Assembly: GCA_037442205.1 (NCBI GenBank)
Contig: JBBIQS010000017.1
Span: 37,022 to 101,021, forward strand
Direction: 5' to 3'
Origin: JBBIQS01 sp037442205
Lineage (GTDB): Bacteria; Myxococcota; Myxococcia; Myxococcales; UBA5297
DNA: 64,000 nucleotides
Shown piece by piece: positions 44,445-52,818 of the stretch. Below the pieces are notes generated by a model. That model was not told the origin of the DNA, made no database searches, and saw only the letters and a program-made list of their open reading frames with translations. Each line of letters starts with the position of its first letter. Position 1 is the stretch's first letter. The translations under genes and the position numbers were made by a program.

Positions 44445-44470
44445 AGGCCCGGGAGAATCCTCCCGGGCCT
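44445..44470. terminator. Bidirectional terminator hairpin
   Basis: AGGCCCGGGAG (44445-44455) pairs perfectly with CTCCCGGGCCT (44460-44470) around a 4-base loop (AATC), between convergent genes. Confidence 0.75.
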
Positions 44471-44503
44471 CGCCATTTCCACAGGAAGCGAGGGAGGTTG
44501 CCG

Positions 44504-46606
44504 CTACTCCTCCTCCACCTCGGCCTTGGCCTTGCCCTTGTGCTCGGCGACCACCTTCTCGGCCAGGTGGCCGGGCAGCTCGTCGTAGTGGCTGAACTCC
44601 ATGGTGAAGCTGCCGCGGCCGCTGGTGATCGAGCGCAGGTCGGGGGCGTAGGTGAGCAGCTCGCTCATCGGCACCTGGGCCTTGATGATCTGGTTCTTGC
44701 CCTTGGTGTCCACTCCCAGCACCCGGCCGCGGCGCTGGTTGACGTCGCCGATCACGTCGCCGGTGCACTCGTCGGGGATGGTGATCTCCACGTTCATCAC
44801 CGGCTCGAGCAGGACGGGCTTGGCCAGCAGGAAGCCGGCCTTGAAACCCTTGCTGCCGGCCATCTGGAAGGAGAAGTCGCTGGAGTCGACGTCGTGGAAC
44901 TTGCCGTCGTAGAGGTGGACCTTGACGTCGACCACCGGGTAGCCGGCGTAGACCCCGCGCGCCAGGCCGGCGCGGATCCCCTTGTCCACCGAGGGGATGA
45001 AGTTGCGCGGGATGGACCCGCCGACGATCTCGTCCAGGAACTCGTAGCCGCCGCCGCGGACGTTGGGCTCGATGTTCAGGTAGCAGACCCCGAACTGGCC
45101 GCGCCCGCCGGACTGCTTCTTGTGCTTGCCCTCGACGCCCTTGGCGGTGCCCTTGATGGTCTCGCGGTAGGGGATCTTCGGCGGCAGCAGCTCGACGTCC
45201 ACCGAGTACTTGCGCTTGAGCCGCTCGACGGTGACCTCGATGTGGGTCTGGCCCACGCCGCCGATCAGCGTCTCGCCGGCCTCGACGTCGCGGCTGATCT
45301 CCAGGGTCGGGTCCTCCTCGTGCAGGCGGTGCAGGGCGTTGGCGATGCGGTCCTCGTCCTGCTTGGTCTTGGGCTTGAGGGCGTAGGTGATCACCGGCTT
45401 GAGGCGCGGGATGTCGGGCAGCTTCACCGGCTGCTTGGACTCGGTCAGCGAGTCGCCGGTGAGGGTGTCCTTGAGCTTGGCGATCACCGCCAGGTCGCCG
45501 GCCACCGCCCTGGGCACCGGTTCATACTTGCGGCCCTGCAGGTTCAGCAGCTGGGTATAGCGCTCGGTGGTCTGGTGGTTGGCGTTGTAGATCTGCCCGT
45601 CGCCGGGCATGGTCCCCGACCAGACCCGGAACAGCGACAGCTTGCCCTGGAACTGGTCGACGATGGTCCGGAAGACCTGGGCCGCCAACGGGCCGTTGGG
45701 ATCGCAGGAGCGCTCGACCTCGGCGTGCTCGCCCTTGGCGTCGTGGGCCTTGACCGGGGTCCGGTCGGCCGGGGAGGGGCAGCTGGCGACCAGGAAGTCG
45801 AGCAGCGCCGAGGCGCCGATGTTGCGAGTGCCCGAGGCGTAGAGCACCGGCACCAGGGTGCCGGCGTTGACCGCCTTGACCAGCCCGCCCTTGAGCTCCT
45901 CGGCGTTCAGGTCGCCGACCTCGAGGTAGTGCTCGGTGAGCTTGTCGTCGGTGGAGGCCACCGCGTCCACCAGCGCCTCGCGGGCGCGCTTGGCGGTGGC
46001 GGCCAGGTCGGCCGGGACGTCATCCTCCTGCACCGCCCCCGAGTCGCTCTTGTAGCGCAGGGCCTTCATGGTCAGCAGGTCGATGATTCCGGCGAACTTG
46101 TCCTCCTTGCCCAGCGGCAGCTGCACCGGAGTGGCCTTGTCGGAGAGCGAGGCGCGAATGTCGGCCAGCACGCCCTCGGGGTCGGCCCGGTCGCGGTCCA
46201 TCTTGTTGATCACCAGGATCCGCGGCAGCCGGGCCTCGGCGGCGAAGCCCCAGGTGCGGTCGGTCTGCACCTGCACCCCGGAGACCGCGTCGACCAGGAT
46301 TACCGCCACGTCCACCGCGGTGACCGCGGCCCGGGTGTCCATCAGGAAGTTGGAGTCGCCGGGGGTGTCGAGAAAGTTGACCTTGTGGTCCTTCCAGCCG
46401 GCCCAGGCCAGGTGCAGGCCGATCGAGGCGTGGTGCTTCACCTCCTCGGGCTCGGTGTCGAGGTTGCTGCTGCCGTCGGCCACCGAGCCGAGCTTGGGGG
46501 TGGCCTTGGCGGTGCAGAGCAGGGCCTCGAGCAGCTGGGTCTTGCCCGCGCCCTGGTGGCCGAACAGGCCGGCGTTGCGGATCTTCCGGGGGTCCTGGAC
46601 GTTCAT
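44504..46606 (-). CDS. Elongation factor G paralogue (EF-G2 type)
   Basis: 700 residues from the ATG at 46604-46606. GTPase motifs: G1 GHQGAGKT (16-23), G3 DTPG (80-83), G4 NKMD (134-137). The five-domain EF-G layout continues with domain IV (YRETIKGTAKGVEGKHKKQS, GGRGQFGVC) and domain V. It differs from the canonical translocase. Switch I has no RGITI; it reads TEPEEVKHHASIGL. The His that follows DTPG in EF-Tu/EF-G, needed for GTP hydrolysis, is Asp84 (DTPGDSNF). These traits fit the FusA2 group, whose members often do not carry out translocation. The ribosomal role here is unknown. It is a single-gene unit with its own candidate promoter. Confidence 0.88.
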   Translation of the reverse strand: MNVQDPRKIRNAGLFGHQGAGKTQLLEALLCTAKATPKLGSVADGSSNLDTEPEEVKHHASIGLHLAWAGWKDHKVNFLDTPGDSNFLMDTRAAVTAVDVAVILVDAVSGVQVQTDRTWGFAAEARLPRILVINKMDRDRADPEGVLADIRASLSDKATPVQLPLGKEDKFAGIIDLLTMKALRYKSDSGAVQEDDVPADLAATAKRAREALVDAVASTDDKLTEHYLEVGDLNAEELKGGLVKAVNAGTLVPVLYASGTRNIGASALLDFLVASCPSPADRTPVKAHDAKGEHAEVERSCDPNGPLAAQVFRTIVDQFQGKLSLFRVWSGTMPGDGQIYNANHQTTERYTQLLNLQGRKYEPVPRAVAGDLAVIAKLKDTLTGDSLTESKQPVKLPDIPRLKPVITYALKPKTKQDEDRIANALHRLHEEDPTLEISRDVEAGETLIGGVGQTHIEVTVERLKRKYSVDVELLPPKIPYRETIKGTAKGVEGKHKKQSGGRGQFGVCYLNIEPNVRGGGYEFLDEIVGGSIPRNFIPSVDKGIRAGLARGVYAGYPVVDVKVHLYDGKFHDVDSSDFSFQMAGSKGFKAGFLLAKPVLLEPVMNVEITIPDECTGDVIGDVNQRRGRVLGVDTKGKNQIIKAQVPMSELLTYAPDLRSITSGRGSFTMEFSHYDELPGHLAEKVVAEHKGKAKAEVEEE

Positions 46607-46765
46607 GAGCGCCTCGAGCGCCCGCCTCGACGTCAGGCAGGGCGCGACGTTGATGGAGAAGAGATCGGGGGGCGGGCGGGATCGGTTTTTCCCAAGGCTT
46701 GGCTCCCCTTCCAACCTTGCTGCCGAGCGGGCCCTCGCCTGCCCGGCCGCGGAAAAACTGGCCGT

Positions 46766-46795
46766 ACACTAGGCAGATGGACCTGGGCGAGTCAA
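46766..46795 (-). promoter_or_regulatory. Sigma-70-type promoter for the EF-G paralogue
   Basis: Minus strand: TTGACT (46795-46790), 18-bp spacer, TAGTGT (46771-46766). This implies a leader of about 150 bases before the ATG. Confidence 0.4.
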
Positions 46796-46880
46796 ACCGC
46801 GCCGCTGGCCACTATTCGACGATCCACTGCCCGACATAAGCAGAGTTAAAACAAGGACTTCTGGGGCTTTCTGGCGGCGG

Positions 46881-46905
46881 AAATCGGGCGCGCCGAGAGC
46901 GCGCC
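46881..46905 (-). terminator. Possible terminator of the MltD-like gene
   Basis: GGCGCGC (46887-46893) pairs with GCGCGCC (46899-46905), 5-base loop; on the minus strand GATTT follows. It is about 150 bases past the stop, which weakens the case. Confidence 0.35.
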
Positions 46906-47055
46906 GGGCGCGACGGCGGAGAGGCGCCGGCGGCGATCCGGTCGCGCGAGCGCCGCCGTCGAGACGAATCGCCGGAGCGCGCGCGGAGCCCAAGACCGCG
47001 GCTCGCCGCACCGCCGGCTGGTTGCCTGCCGCGGAAGTTCGGTGCCGGCGCCGCG

Positions 47056-48990
47056 CTAGTTGGCCCTGGCGGAGGCGCCCTTGGTGCTGCGGTGGCGGCC
47101 CTGGTGGCCGTTGGCCTTGGCGTCGGCCGGGGGCTTGGAGCTGCCGGAGGCCTTGGACTCGTCGGGCCAGAGGGTGAGCTCCTGGCCGACCTTGAGGGAG
47201 ACCGTGCGCGAGGAGAGCGAGTTCCAGGAGACGATCTTGTCGACGGTGACGTCGAACTTGCGGGCGATGGTCCACAGCGAGTCGCCGTTGGCGACGCCGT
47301 AGACGATCTTGACCTTGCCGTTCTCGACGGTCTTCTTGACCACGCCGGTGGGGGCCTGGGGCTTCCTGGCCGGCGGCTCGGCGGGGATCTCCTCGGCGGC
47401 CGGGGCGGGGTTGAAGCCCTTCTTGCGCGCCTGGGCGGCCAGCGCCTCCTTGCTGCCGGACGAGCGGGCCACCGGGATGACCAGGTCCATGTTCAGCTTG
47501 AGCTTGCGCGAGTCGCGGATGCCGTTGATCCGCATAATCGCCTCGCTGGCGCTGCCGTAGCGGGCGGCGATCTTGGAGAGGGTGTCGCCGCGGGTGACGT
47601 GGTGGACGCGGAAGGTCAGCCGCTCCCTGGGGGCCAGCTTGGAGAAGTTCTCGGCGAACCTGTCCTTGGTCCCGACCGGCAGGCGGATGCGGTAGTTCTC
47701 ATTGCCCTTGGAGGCCGGCGGGGTGCACCAGCGGCGCAGCTCGGGGTTGAGTTCCTGCAGCTCCTCGACCGTGGTTCCCGCCGAGCGGGCGATGACGTCG
47801 AGATCGGTGAACTCCGGGACCTCGGCCTCCTCGAACTCCAGCGGCTTGAGCGGGCTGAACTCCGCCTCGGAAAAGCCGAAGGCTTTCAGGTGCTTGCAGA
47901 TCAGGGCCGCGGCCATCAGCTTGGGGACGTAGTGGCGGGTCTCCTTGCGGAAGACCCGGCTCTTGCTCATCTCCCAGAAGTCGGTGGTCTTGCGATCTTT
48001 GACCGCGAAGCGGACGCGGTTCTCGCCGGCGTTGTAGCTGGCCCAGGCCAGCCGCCAGTCGCCGAACTCGGCGTAGAGCTCTTTGAGGTACTGGGCGGCG
48101 GCGGCGGTGGCCTTGATCGGGTCGCGGCGCTGGTCGAGCCAGAAGTCGCTGGCCAGGCCGTAGCGGCGGCCGGTGGCCTCGATGAACTGCCACATCCCCG
48201 AGGCGCGGGCGCGGGAGTAGGCCAGCGGGCTGAAGCCGGACTCGATCATCGACAGGTAGACCGTGTCCTCTGGGAGGCCGGATTCCTTGAGGGTCTGGCG
48301 CATCATCGGCAGGTAGCGGGAGGAGCGCTCGAGCCATTTGACGAAGTGCTTGCGGCCGACGGTCTGGAAGAAGCGGATGTACTCGGCGACCAGGGGCTGC
48401 ATCTCGACCGGGATGTCGTAGAGCTTCTTGGCCTTCTCGATGTCGAAGGCGCCGACCTCGGCCAGGGCCTCCTGCTCGATCTCGCGGGAGTCGGGGATGA
48501 GAGGGAGGGCGCGAGAGGGATCGAGGGCGTCGTCGAGGCGCTGGTGGAGGGGGTTGGCGGCGCCGGCGCGCTGCAGGGCCTTGAAGATCTCGATGGCGTG
48601 CTTGGAGCCCTCGTCGACGGTGGCGGCCTCGGCGGCCTGCAACTCCTCCATCTCCTGCTGGGCTTCCTTGATCTCCTTGGCGATGGCGGGAGCCTCGGGA
48701 GAGTCGGCGGGAGGGACGGGCTCGACGGCCTCGGCGGCTGGTTGGGCTTCGGGGGCGGGAGCGGCCGGAGCGATGGCGGCCGGCTGAGGAGCCGCCGGCT
48801 GGGAAGCGGCGGGTGGCTCAGCGGGAGGGGCTGCGGGCGCTTCAGTGGCGGCAGGCGCAGGAGCGGCTGCGGGGGCCTCGGTAGAGGCGGCGGGCTCTGG
48901 TTTGGAGGGAGAGGGAGGCGGTTCCGCGGCAGGCGCGGGGACCGACGCCAGCAGGGTTGCCAACAATAGGCCGGGCAATAAGCGCTGCAT
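47056..48990 (-). CDS. MltD-like lytic murein transglycosylase with two LysM domains
   Basis: 644 residues from the ATG at 48988-48990, giving a signal peptide (cleavage near APAAEP). A Pro/Ala-rich spacer (about 25-110) precedes a helical part. The lytic transglycosylase domain has the catalytic Glu250 in SMIESGFSPLA and the family blocks SGMWQF and SYNAGENRV. Two LysM peptidoglycan-binding domains follow (about 455-505, HHVTRGDTLSKIAARYG; about 560-610, YGVANGDSLWTIARKFD), then a basic tail. It cleaves glycan strands to 1,6-anhydro-muropeptides in the periplasm. A stretch between the SLT and LysM parts (LPVGTKDRF) may be a degenerate third LysM. Confidence 0.9.
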   Translation of the reverse strand: MQRLLPGLLLATLLASVPAPAAEPPPSPSKPEPAASTEAPAAAPAPAATEAPAAPPAEPPAASQPAAPQPAAIAPAAPAPEAQPAAEAVEPVPPADSPEAPAIAKEIKEAQQEMEELQAAEAATVDEGSKHAIEIFKALQRAGAANPLHQRLDDALDPSRALPLIPDSREIEQEALAEVGAFDIEKAKKLYDIPVEMQPLVAEYIRFFQTVGRKHFVKWLERSSRYLPMMRQTLKESGLPEDTVYLSMIESGFSPLAYSRARASGMWQFIEATGRRYGLASDFWLDQRRDPIKATAAAAQYLKELYAEFGDWRLAWASYNAGENRVRFAVKDRKTTDFWEMSKSRVFRKETRHYVPKLMAAALICKHLKAFGFSEAEFSPLKPLEFEEAEVPEFTDLDVIARSAGTTVEELQELNPELRRWCTPPASKGNENYRIRLPVGTKDRFAENFSKLAPRERLTFRVHHVTRGDTLSKIAARYGSASEAIMRINGIRDSRKLKLNMDLVIPVARSSGSKEALAAQARKKGFNPAPAAEEIPAEPPARKPQAPTGVVKKTVENGKVKIVYGVANGDSLWTIARKFDVTVDKIVSWNSLSSRTVSLKVGQELTLWPDESKASGSSKPPADAKANGHQGRHRSTKGASARAN

Positions 48991-49043
48991 TCGACTCTTG
49001 GCGTAGGGGTTTGGCGGCAGGAAGAGTGGCCGCGTTGCGCCGC

Positions 49044-49073
49044 ATGGTAGGAGGCGCCACTCGACCCTGTCAA
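49044..49073 (-). promoter_or_regulatory. Sigma-70-type promoter for the lytic transglycosylase
   Basis: Minus strand: TTGACA (49073-49068), 18-bp spacer, TACCAT (49049-49044). The ATG lies about 54 bases downstream. One of the best promoter matches in the window. Confidence 0.55.
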
Positions 49074-49219
49074 ACAAGGGAAGCGAGCGACAATTCCTGG
49101 GCTTGGATGGCTGGAGATGGAGCGAAGGGAACGCGCCCCGCTAAAGATCGTTGGCGGCCCCATGAACTTCATGCGAGTGTTGGGTCGCTTGGTCGCTCGA
49201 TCAGGCGAGGGGAGGGGTC

Positions 49220-50584
49220 ATGGACAAGAAGAAGCTGGTGGTCGCGCTTGCCCTCGGGGCGGCGGTGGGGGCGGCGCAGTTTGCCTGCGGCAAGCCCCCG
49301 CCTGAGAAGGTAGATCCGTTCCTGGTGATCCGGGTCGAGCCATCCACGATCCCCACCGACGGGACCGAAGCGGTGATCTCGCTCACCGGCTGGGGCAGGG
49401 ACGGGGCGGATCTCGAGGGAACGGCCACGGTGCGGGTCACCTGCGGGACGGTCGATGGCGTCGACGCGACGCACGGCGTCCCGGTTCAGGTTTCCAAGAA
49501 CATTGGGCTGGCCAAGTATTCCTGCGATGCGAGCAAGTTTCCCTGCTGCGAGACCTGGGGGCCGGTCGATTTGGCGGCGACCATGGCCGGCGGGTTGGCG
49601 AGCAAGACTTCGGCGACGATTGGGGCCGGTGGGGTGGTTGGCGGTGGGGGCGGTGGAGGAGGTGGCGGCTCGAGCTCATTTGCCGCGGATTCGAACAAGG
49701 TGATTTTATACGGGGACCTAATTGCGGGGCCTTGTGGGACGCAGGCTGTTGCGCAAATTGAGAGCCCAGGTCAGCCGACGATTGCCTTCCCGTGCACCGC
49801 AAATCTCGAAACTGGCAAGATTTCTCACAAAGGGGATTTGTACTACATGCAAGGCGGGGTCTCGATCCGGCGATGGGTCCCCGACAAACTTGTTTGGGAT
49901 AGCTACAGAAAGGCGTGGAGTATTCCAAGTGGTCCGGACGCCAACGATCTGATCGTTGCTACGCCAGGGTGCGTCGACCCGGCCGCTCCGCGAAGGTTTG
50001 TTCTTCAGCAGGGTGGAGACGGCGTCGCCTATGCGTGCTATAACAATTCGAATGAGCCCACCTGGTTTGATGTTACGGGGAGCCAGGTGGCTCCTGCACC
50101 TGACGAGTTGCTTGCTTGGAGGGCCGACGGGCTCAAGTTGGTCTACGCGCGTACTGTGACGTCTGTTACGCTGGCTGTCATCGATAATGCCGGAAACAAA
50201 TACAACGTCGCCGGAGTTTCCCGGGCAGCGCTCGTAAGGGGGCATGCTGGCGGCTTCTGGGTGGCGGCCCCAAACGCCGCTCAGGAGCTCGAGCGATGGT
50301 ATATCGACTCGGCTGGAGTCGCCTCGCTCGAGGGAAAATATGTCCCGGCGTCGCCGGACTCTGTGCAACGGGAGCCTGAGGCGATGGATGCGCAAGGGGA
50401 TATCTTCAGTGTTGGGCACAAAGGGGTTGATGCCTTCATCGTGAAGAGAGGGCTGTTGCCTGGGGTTGCTGCTGTCGTTCTCAAGCAGGACACCTCCTTT
50501 GTGCAGGATTGGGCGAGCACTCCGCCAAAACTCCGGATACTCATGGCTCAAATCTCCTACCATGGGCTCATCACCGGGCCCTGA
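49220..50584 (+). CDS. Exported lipoprotein-like protein with a poly-Gly linker; 3' part compositionally distinct
   Basis: 454 residues; ATG behind a strong GGAGGGG. The N-terminal signal ends near QFACGK, a possible lipobox. Residues 30-130 form a beta-rich domain with Ig-like features (VEPSTIPTDGTEAVISLTG) and several Cys. A run of about ten Gly (140-150) leads to a C-terminal ~300-residue domain of beta character (VSIRRWVPDKLVWDSY, GGFWVAAPNAAQELERWY). From about 49,684 the codon use changes to many A/T-ending codons, unlike the rest of the window. The C-terminal domain is not recognised; it may be a propeller. Confidence 0.7.
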   Translation: MDKKKLVVALALGAAVGAAQFACGKPPPEKVDPFLVIRVEPSTIPTDGTEAVISLTGWGRDGADLEGTATVRVTCGTVDGVDATHGVPVQVSKNIGLAKYSCDASKFPCCETWGPVDLAATMAGGLASKTSATIGAGGVVGGGGGGGGGGSSSFAADSNKVILYGDLIAGPCGTQAVAQIESPGQPTIAFPCTANLETGKISHKGDLYYMQGGVSIRRWVPDKLVWDSYRKAWSIPSGPDANDLIVATPGCVDPAAPRRFVLQQGGDGVAYACYNNSNEPTWFDVTGSQVAPAPDELLAWRADGLKLVYARTVTSVTLAVIDNAGNKYNVAGVSRAALVRGHAGGFWVAAPNAAQELERWYIDSAGVASLEGKYVPASPDSVQREPEAMDAQGDIFSVGHKGVDAFIVKRGLLPGVAAVVLKQDTSFVQDWASTPPKLRILMAQISYHGLITGP

Positions 50585-50625
50585 GGATGAGCAGGTGATC
50601 TATCCGTTGTGCCCGTAGTATTGGT

Positions 50626-50645
50626 CGAGAATTGGGCGATTCTCG
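50626..50645 (+). terminator. Weak hairpin after the lipoprotein gene
   Basis: CGAGAAT (50626-50632) pairs with ATTCTCG (50639-50645) around a 6-base loop, with no T-run. It may be a terminator remnant. Confidence 0.25.
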
Positions 50646-50865
50646 CAATGGCTATGGCGAGCGAAGGACGAGTTGACAGGGCAGGAGAGTCGAGATCGTG
50701 GGGGTGAGGAGTGAGGCGCACAACGCCGATCCAGGGTCACACTTCCCGAATGGCTCCGGTGCCAGGAAGGCACAGGTCTGCGGCCTCCGGTGTTTCTTGT
50801 GCGAAACCGGGTTATCTTTCGCGGGTCCTGATGTTGAGTCAGTTGTTCGGGATTTTCCCAGTGGC

Positions 50866-52260
50866 TTACCGCTTGTGGTGAACTTGCCTCGAACCGTGGC
50901 CCGAATCGTGTTGCGAGCTGATTGCCTCGTCAATGCCGGTCCTCGACGAAGTCTCGCCAGTATGGCACCCCCGGCAAACCGCCTCGGAGGGCTTCGCCAG
51001 CGGCCGCGTCGAATTGGCCAAATGAGCCGACCCCGGCCCATGGCAAGCCTCGCACTGCACGCCATCTCGCCCCTGCGGCTGATCAACCCGGCAAACCCCG
51101 CCCGGAGCGAACAACCCGGTGACATGGCACCGTGCGCACTCCAGATCGAAGGCCCGGCCCTTGGCGCGCACCGCCTCGAACGCCCTGGCGTGCGGATCCT
51201 TCTCCCATGCCGCGTACTCCGCCGCATGGCATCCCTTGCACGACTCCGCACCGGCATAGGAGAGCTGCGCCGCGCGAGTGGCTGAGCACGGCCTCTCGTC
51301 GTTGACCCGCCCGCCGTTCAGCGCCTCGAGATCCCTGACGTACGAGGCGGTGATCGCCTGCACCTCGCCCGTGCCCGCAACCTCAGGCCCCACCTTGATA
51401 AATCGGACGATGGCCGGCGCCGCGTTCGGGTCGTGGGGCTTCTCCGGACCCACCGAGAACGAGAACCCGGTCCGGCCCTCCTCGATCGACAGCTCGAGCC
51501 TCAGAAGCTCCCTCCCACGGCTCGTCGGCTGGAACACCGGCACTGAGCCGGCCTTCGACCAGCTCGACTCGCTCCCCAACTCCCCCTGGCTGTGCCCGGC
51601 GATGGCGGCGTCGACGGCTCCTCGCGGCAGGTGATCGACCAACTGCCGGGCCTCGGTCATGGTCGCGTGCAAGAGCGCGATCACCACCCTCGCTCCGGCT
51701 TCCCGCGCCTTTTGCGCTGCCAAAGCCAATCCTCGCTCGCCGGGACTGGCCGCCACCAAACCCACTGGAATTCCGGCGACATCCTTCAGCGTCCAGGTCG
51801 GCGCTTCCTCCGGCCCGTAGCCGGCGTTGAGCAGCGAGCGCATCCCCAGCGACCGCAAGAACTCCGGCCCGCGCAGCAGGTCCCGCTCGCCGGGGGCGAA
51901 GGCGTCCACTCCGACCTTGGTGAAGATCTCCGCCAGGGCCTTGGCCTTGCGCTCGGCCTGGGGAATCAGCGCCTCGGCGAGGTCGGTCCGCCCGAAGAGC
52001 GCGTCGCCAGCGTCCACCCATAGCACCCGTTCCGACTCGGCCCGCGCCCTGGCGATGAGCTGGCCGATGCCGGCCAATCCGCCGCCGCCGTTGCCGGCGC
52101 ACAGATCGAGTGCCCCCTGCGCCCCGGCGGTGGCGAAGATCGTCAGCGTGCGCGCGGGAGCTTGCGGCGCGGAGCGCGGGCAGGAGGCGGCGCACAGCAG
52201 CAGGATGGCGATTGTGGCGAGGGAGCGCGGCAGGAGCCGACGGAGGTGGCCGGCTACCAG
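50866..52260 (-). CDS. 5'-nucleotidase/phosphoesterase-like domain fused to a tetraheme cytochrome c
   Basis: About 464 residues. The N-terminus shows an export signal (RRLLPRSLATIAILLLCAASC) only if translation begins above 52,200. No ATG, GTG or TTG exists there in frame. A CTG at 52258-52260, with GGTGGAG 8 bases upstream and overlapping the response regulator's stop, is my best start. Residues ~35-300 resemble UshA-type phosphoesterases (VDAGDALF, AFAPGERDLL), but the metal motifs are degraded: GHDH is GHSQ and the first Asp-x-His is absent. Four heme c sites follow: CKGCH (341), CARCH (375), CEACH (403) and CRGCH (429), cytochrome c554-like. A TTG at 52077 would lose the signal needed for heme attachment. 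Confidence 0.75.
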   Translation of the reverse strand: MVAGHLRRLLPRSLATIAILLLCAASCPRSAPQAPARTLTIFATAGAQGALDLCAGNGGGGLAGIGQLIARARAESERVLWVDAGDALFGRTDLAEALIPQAERKAKALAEIFTKVGVDAFAPGERDLLRGPEFLRSLGMRSLLNAGYGPEEAPTWTLKDVAGIPVGLVAASPGERGLALAAQKAREAGARVVIALLHATMTEARQLVDHLPRGAVDAAIAGHSQGELGSESSWSKAGSVPVFQPTSRGRELLRLELSIEEGRTGFSFSVGPEKPHDPNAAPAIVRFIKVGPEVAGTGEVQAITASYVRDLEALNGGRVNDERPCSATRAAQLSYAGAESCKGCHAAEYAAWEKDPHARAFEAVRAKGRAFDLECARCHVTGLFAPGGVCRVDQPQGRDGVQCEACHGPGSAHLANSTRPLAKPSEAVCRGCHTGETSSRTGIDEAISSQHDSGHGSRQVHHKR

Positions 52261-52637
52261 ACGATGCTCTCCACCAGCTCGTCGATCTTCAGCGCCAGCG
52301 CCTCGAGGCCGTTCTGCTTGGAGAGGAAGCCGTCGGCGCCCACCTGGTCGGCGAGCTTGGCCAGCTCCTCGTCGGACAGCGAGCTGAACAGGACGATCGG
52401 GATGTCCTGGGTGTCGTACTCGTGCTTGAGGACCCGGCAGATGTCGGTGCCCTTGGCCTCGGGCATGTGGATGTCGGTCAGGATCAGGTCCGGCCGCCAG
52501 CCCTTGAGCGTGTTCTCGAACTCAGTGAGCGTCGAGGTGGCGCGCACCTCGTAGCCGCGCTGCTCGAGCACCGCCTTCTCCATGGTGAGGGCGATCTCGC
52601 TGTCGTCGATCAGCAGTATCCGCTTCTTCTCGGGCAC
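52254..52637 (-). CDS. Single-domain response regulator (CheY-like receiver)
   Basis: 127 residues from the GTG at 52635-52637, which has GAGGGA close upstream; longer frames above it lack a site. Receiver motifs: acidic pair Asp11-Asp12 (LLIDDSE), phospho-acceptor Asp55 (LILTDIHMP), Ser in VLFSS at the Thr position, and the conserved Lys in GFLSKQ. No output domain. Its stop codon overlaps the proposed CTG start of the cytochrome fusion, so the two may be translationally coupled, a strange pairing. No kinase gene is adjacent. Confidence 0.85.
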   Translation of the reverse strand: MPEKKRILLIDDSEIALTMEKAVLEQRGYEVRATSTLTEFENTLKGWRPDLILTDIHMPEAKGTDICRVLKHEYDTQDIPIVLFSSLSDEELAKLADQVGADGFLSKQNGLEALALKIDELVESIVW

Positions 52638-52663
52638 GGGATCCCTCAGGCAAATCGGGCGAC

Positions 52664-52669
52664 ATGATA
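52664..52669 (-). promoter_or_regulatory. Possible -10 element for the response regulator
   Basis: Minus strand TATCAT (52669-52664), five of six matches to the -10 consensus, 26 bases upstream of the GTG. The -35 (CTGGAT at a 17-bp spacer) is weak. Confidence 0.3.
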
Positions 52670-52761
52670 TCCGGATTCGACTCGAGATCCAGTCACTCGT
52701 AGTGGTTGGGTCGCCAGCCGGCCTGCCGGGCACCCTATCCGCCGACCCGGCGCCGGCTCGT

Positions 52762-52791
52762 TTGACACACGGGCGCGGCGCGCGCTAATAC
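52762..52791 (+). promoter_or_regulatory. Sigma-70-type promoter for the Fis-type regulator
   Basis: A perfect -35 TTGACA (52762-52767), 18-bp spacer, TAATAC (52786-52791). The ATG is 27 bases downstream with its own GGAGG. Confidence 0.55.
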
Positions 52792-52818
52792 GCCGCCCTC
52801 TTTTGACCCGGAGGCCGC

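Larger units (their letters stand above)
46607..47055. other. Intergenic region, 449 bases, between two minus-strand genes
   Basis: Holds a candidate promoter for the EF-G paralogue (46766-46795), a hairpin that may terminate the MltD-like gene (46881-46905), and a short AT-rich patch (about 46835-46860). No gene with recognisable content was found. Confidence 0.45.

Noticed and set aside
49718..50563. 281-codon minus-strand frame in the lower-GC island
   Set aside because: More even in composition than other shadows, but it has no Shine-Dalgarno or family likeness. The plus-strand frame is continuous with a good lipoprotein-like start.
52110..52667. Plus-strand frames opposite the response regulator
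   Set aside because: The minus strand carries an intact receiver domain; the plus frames have no domain.
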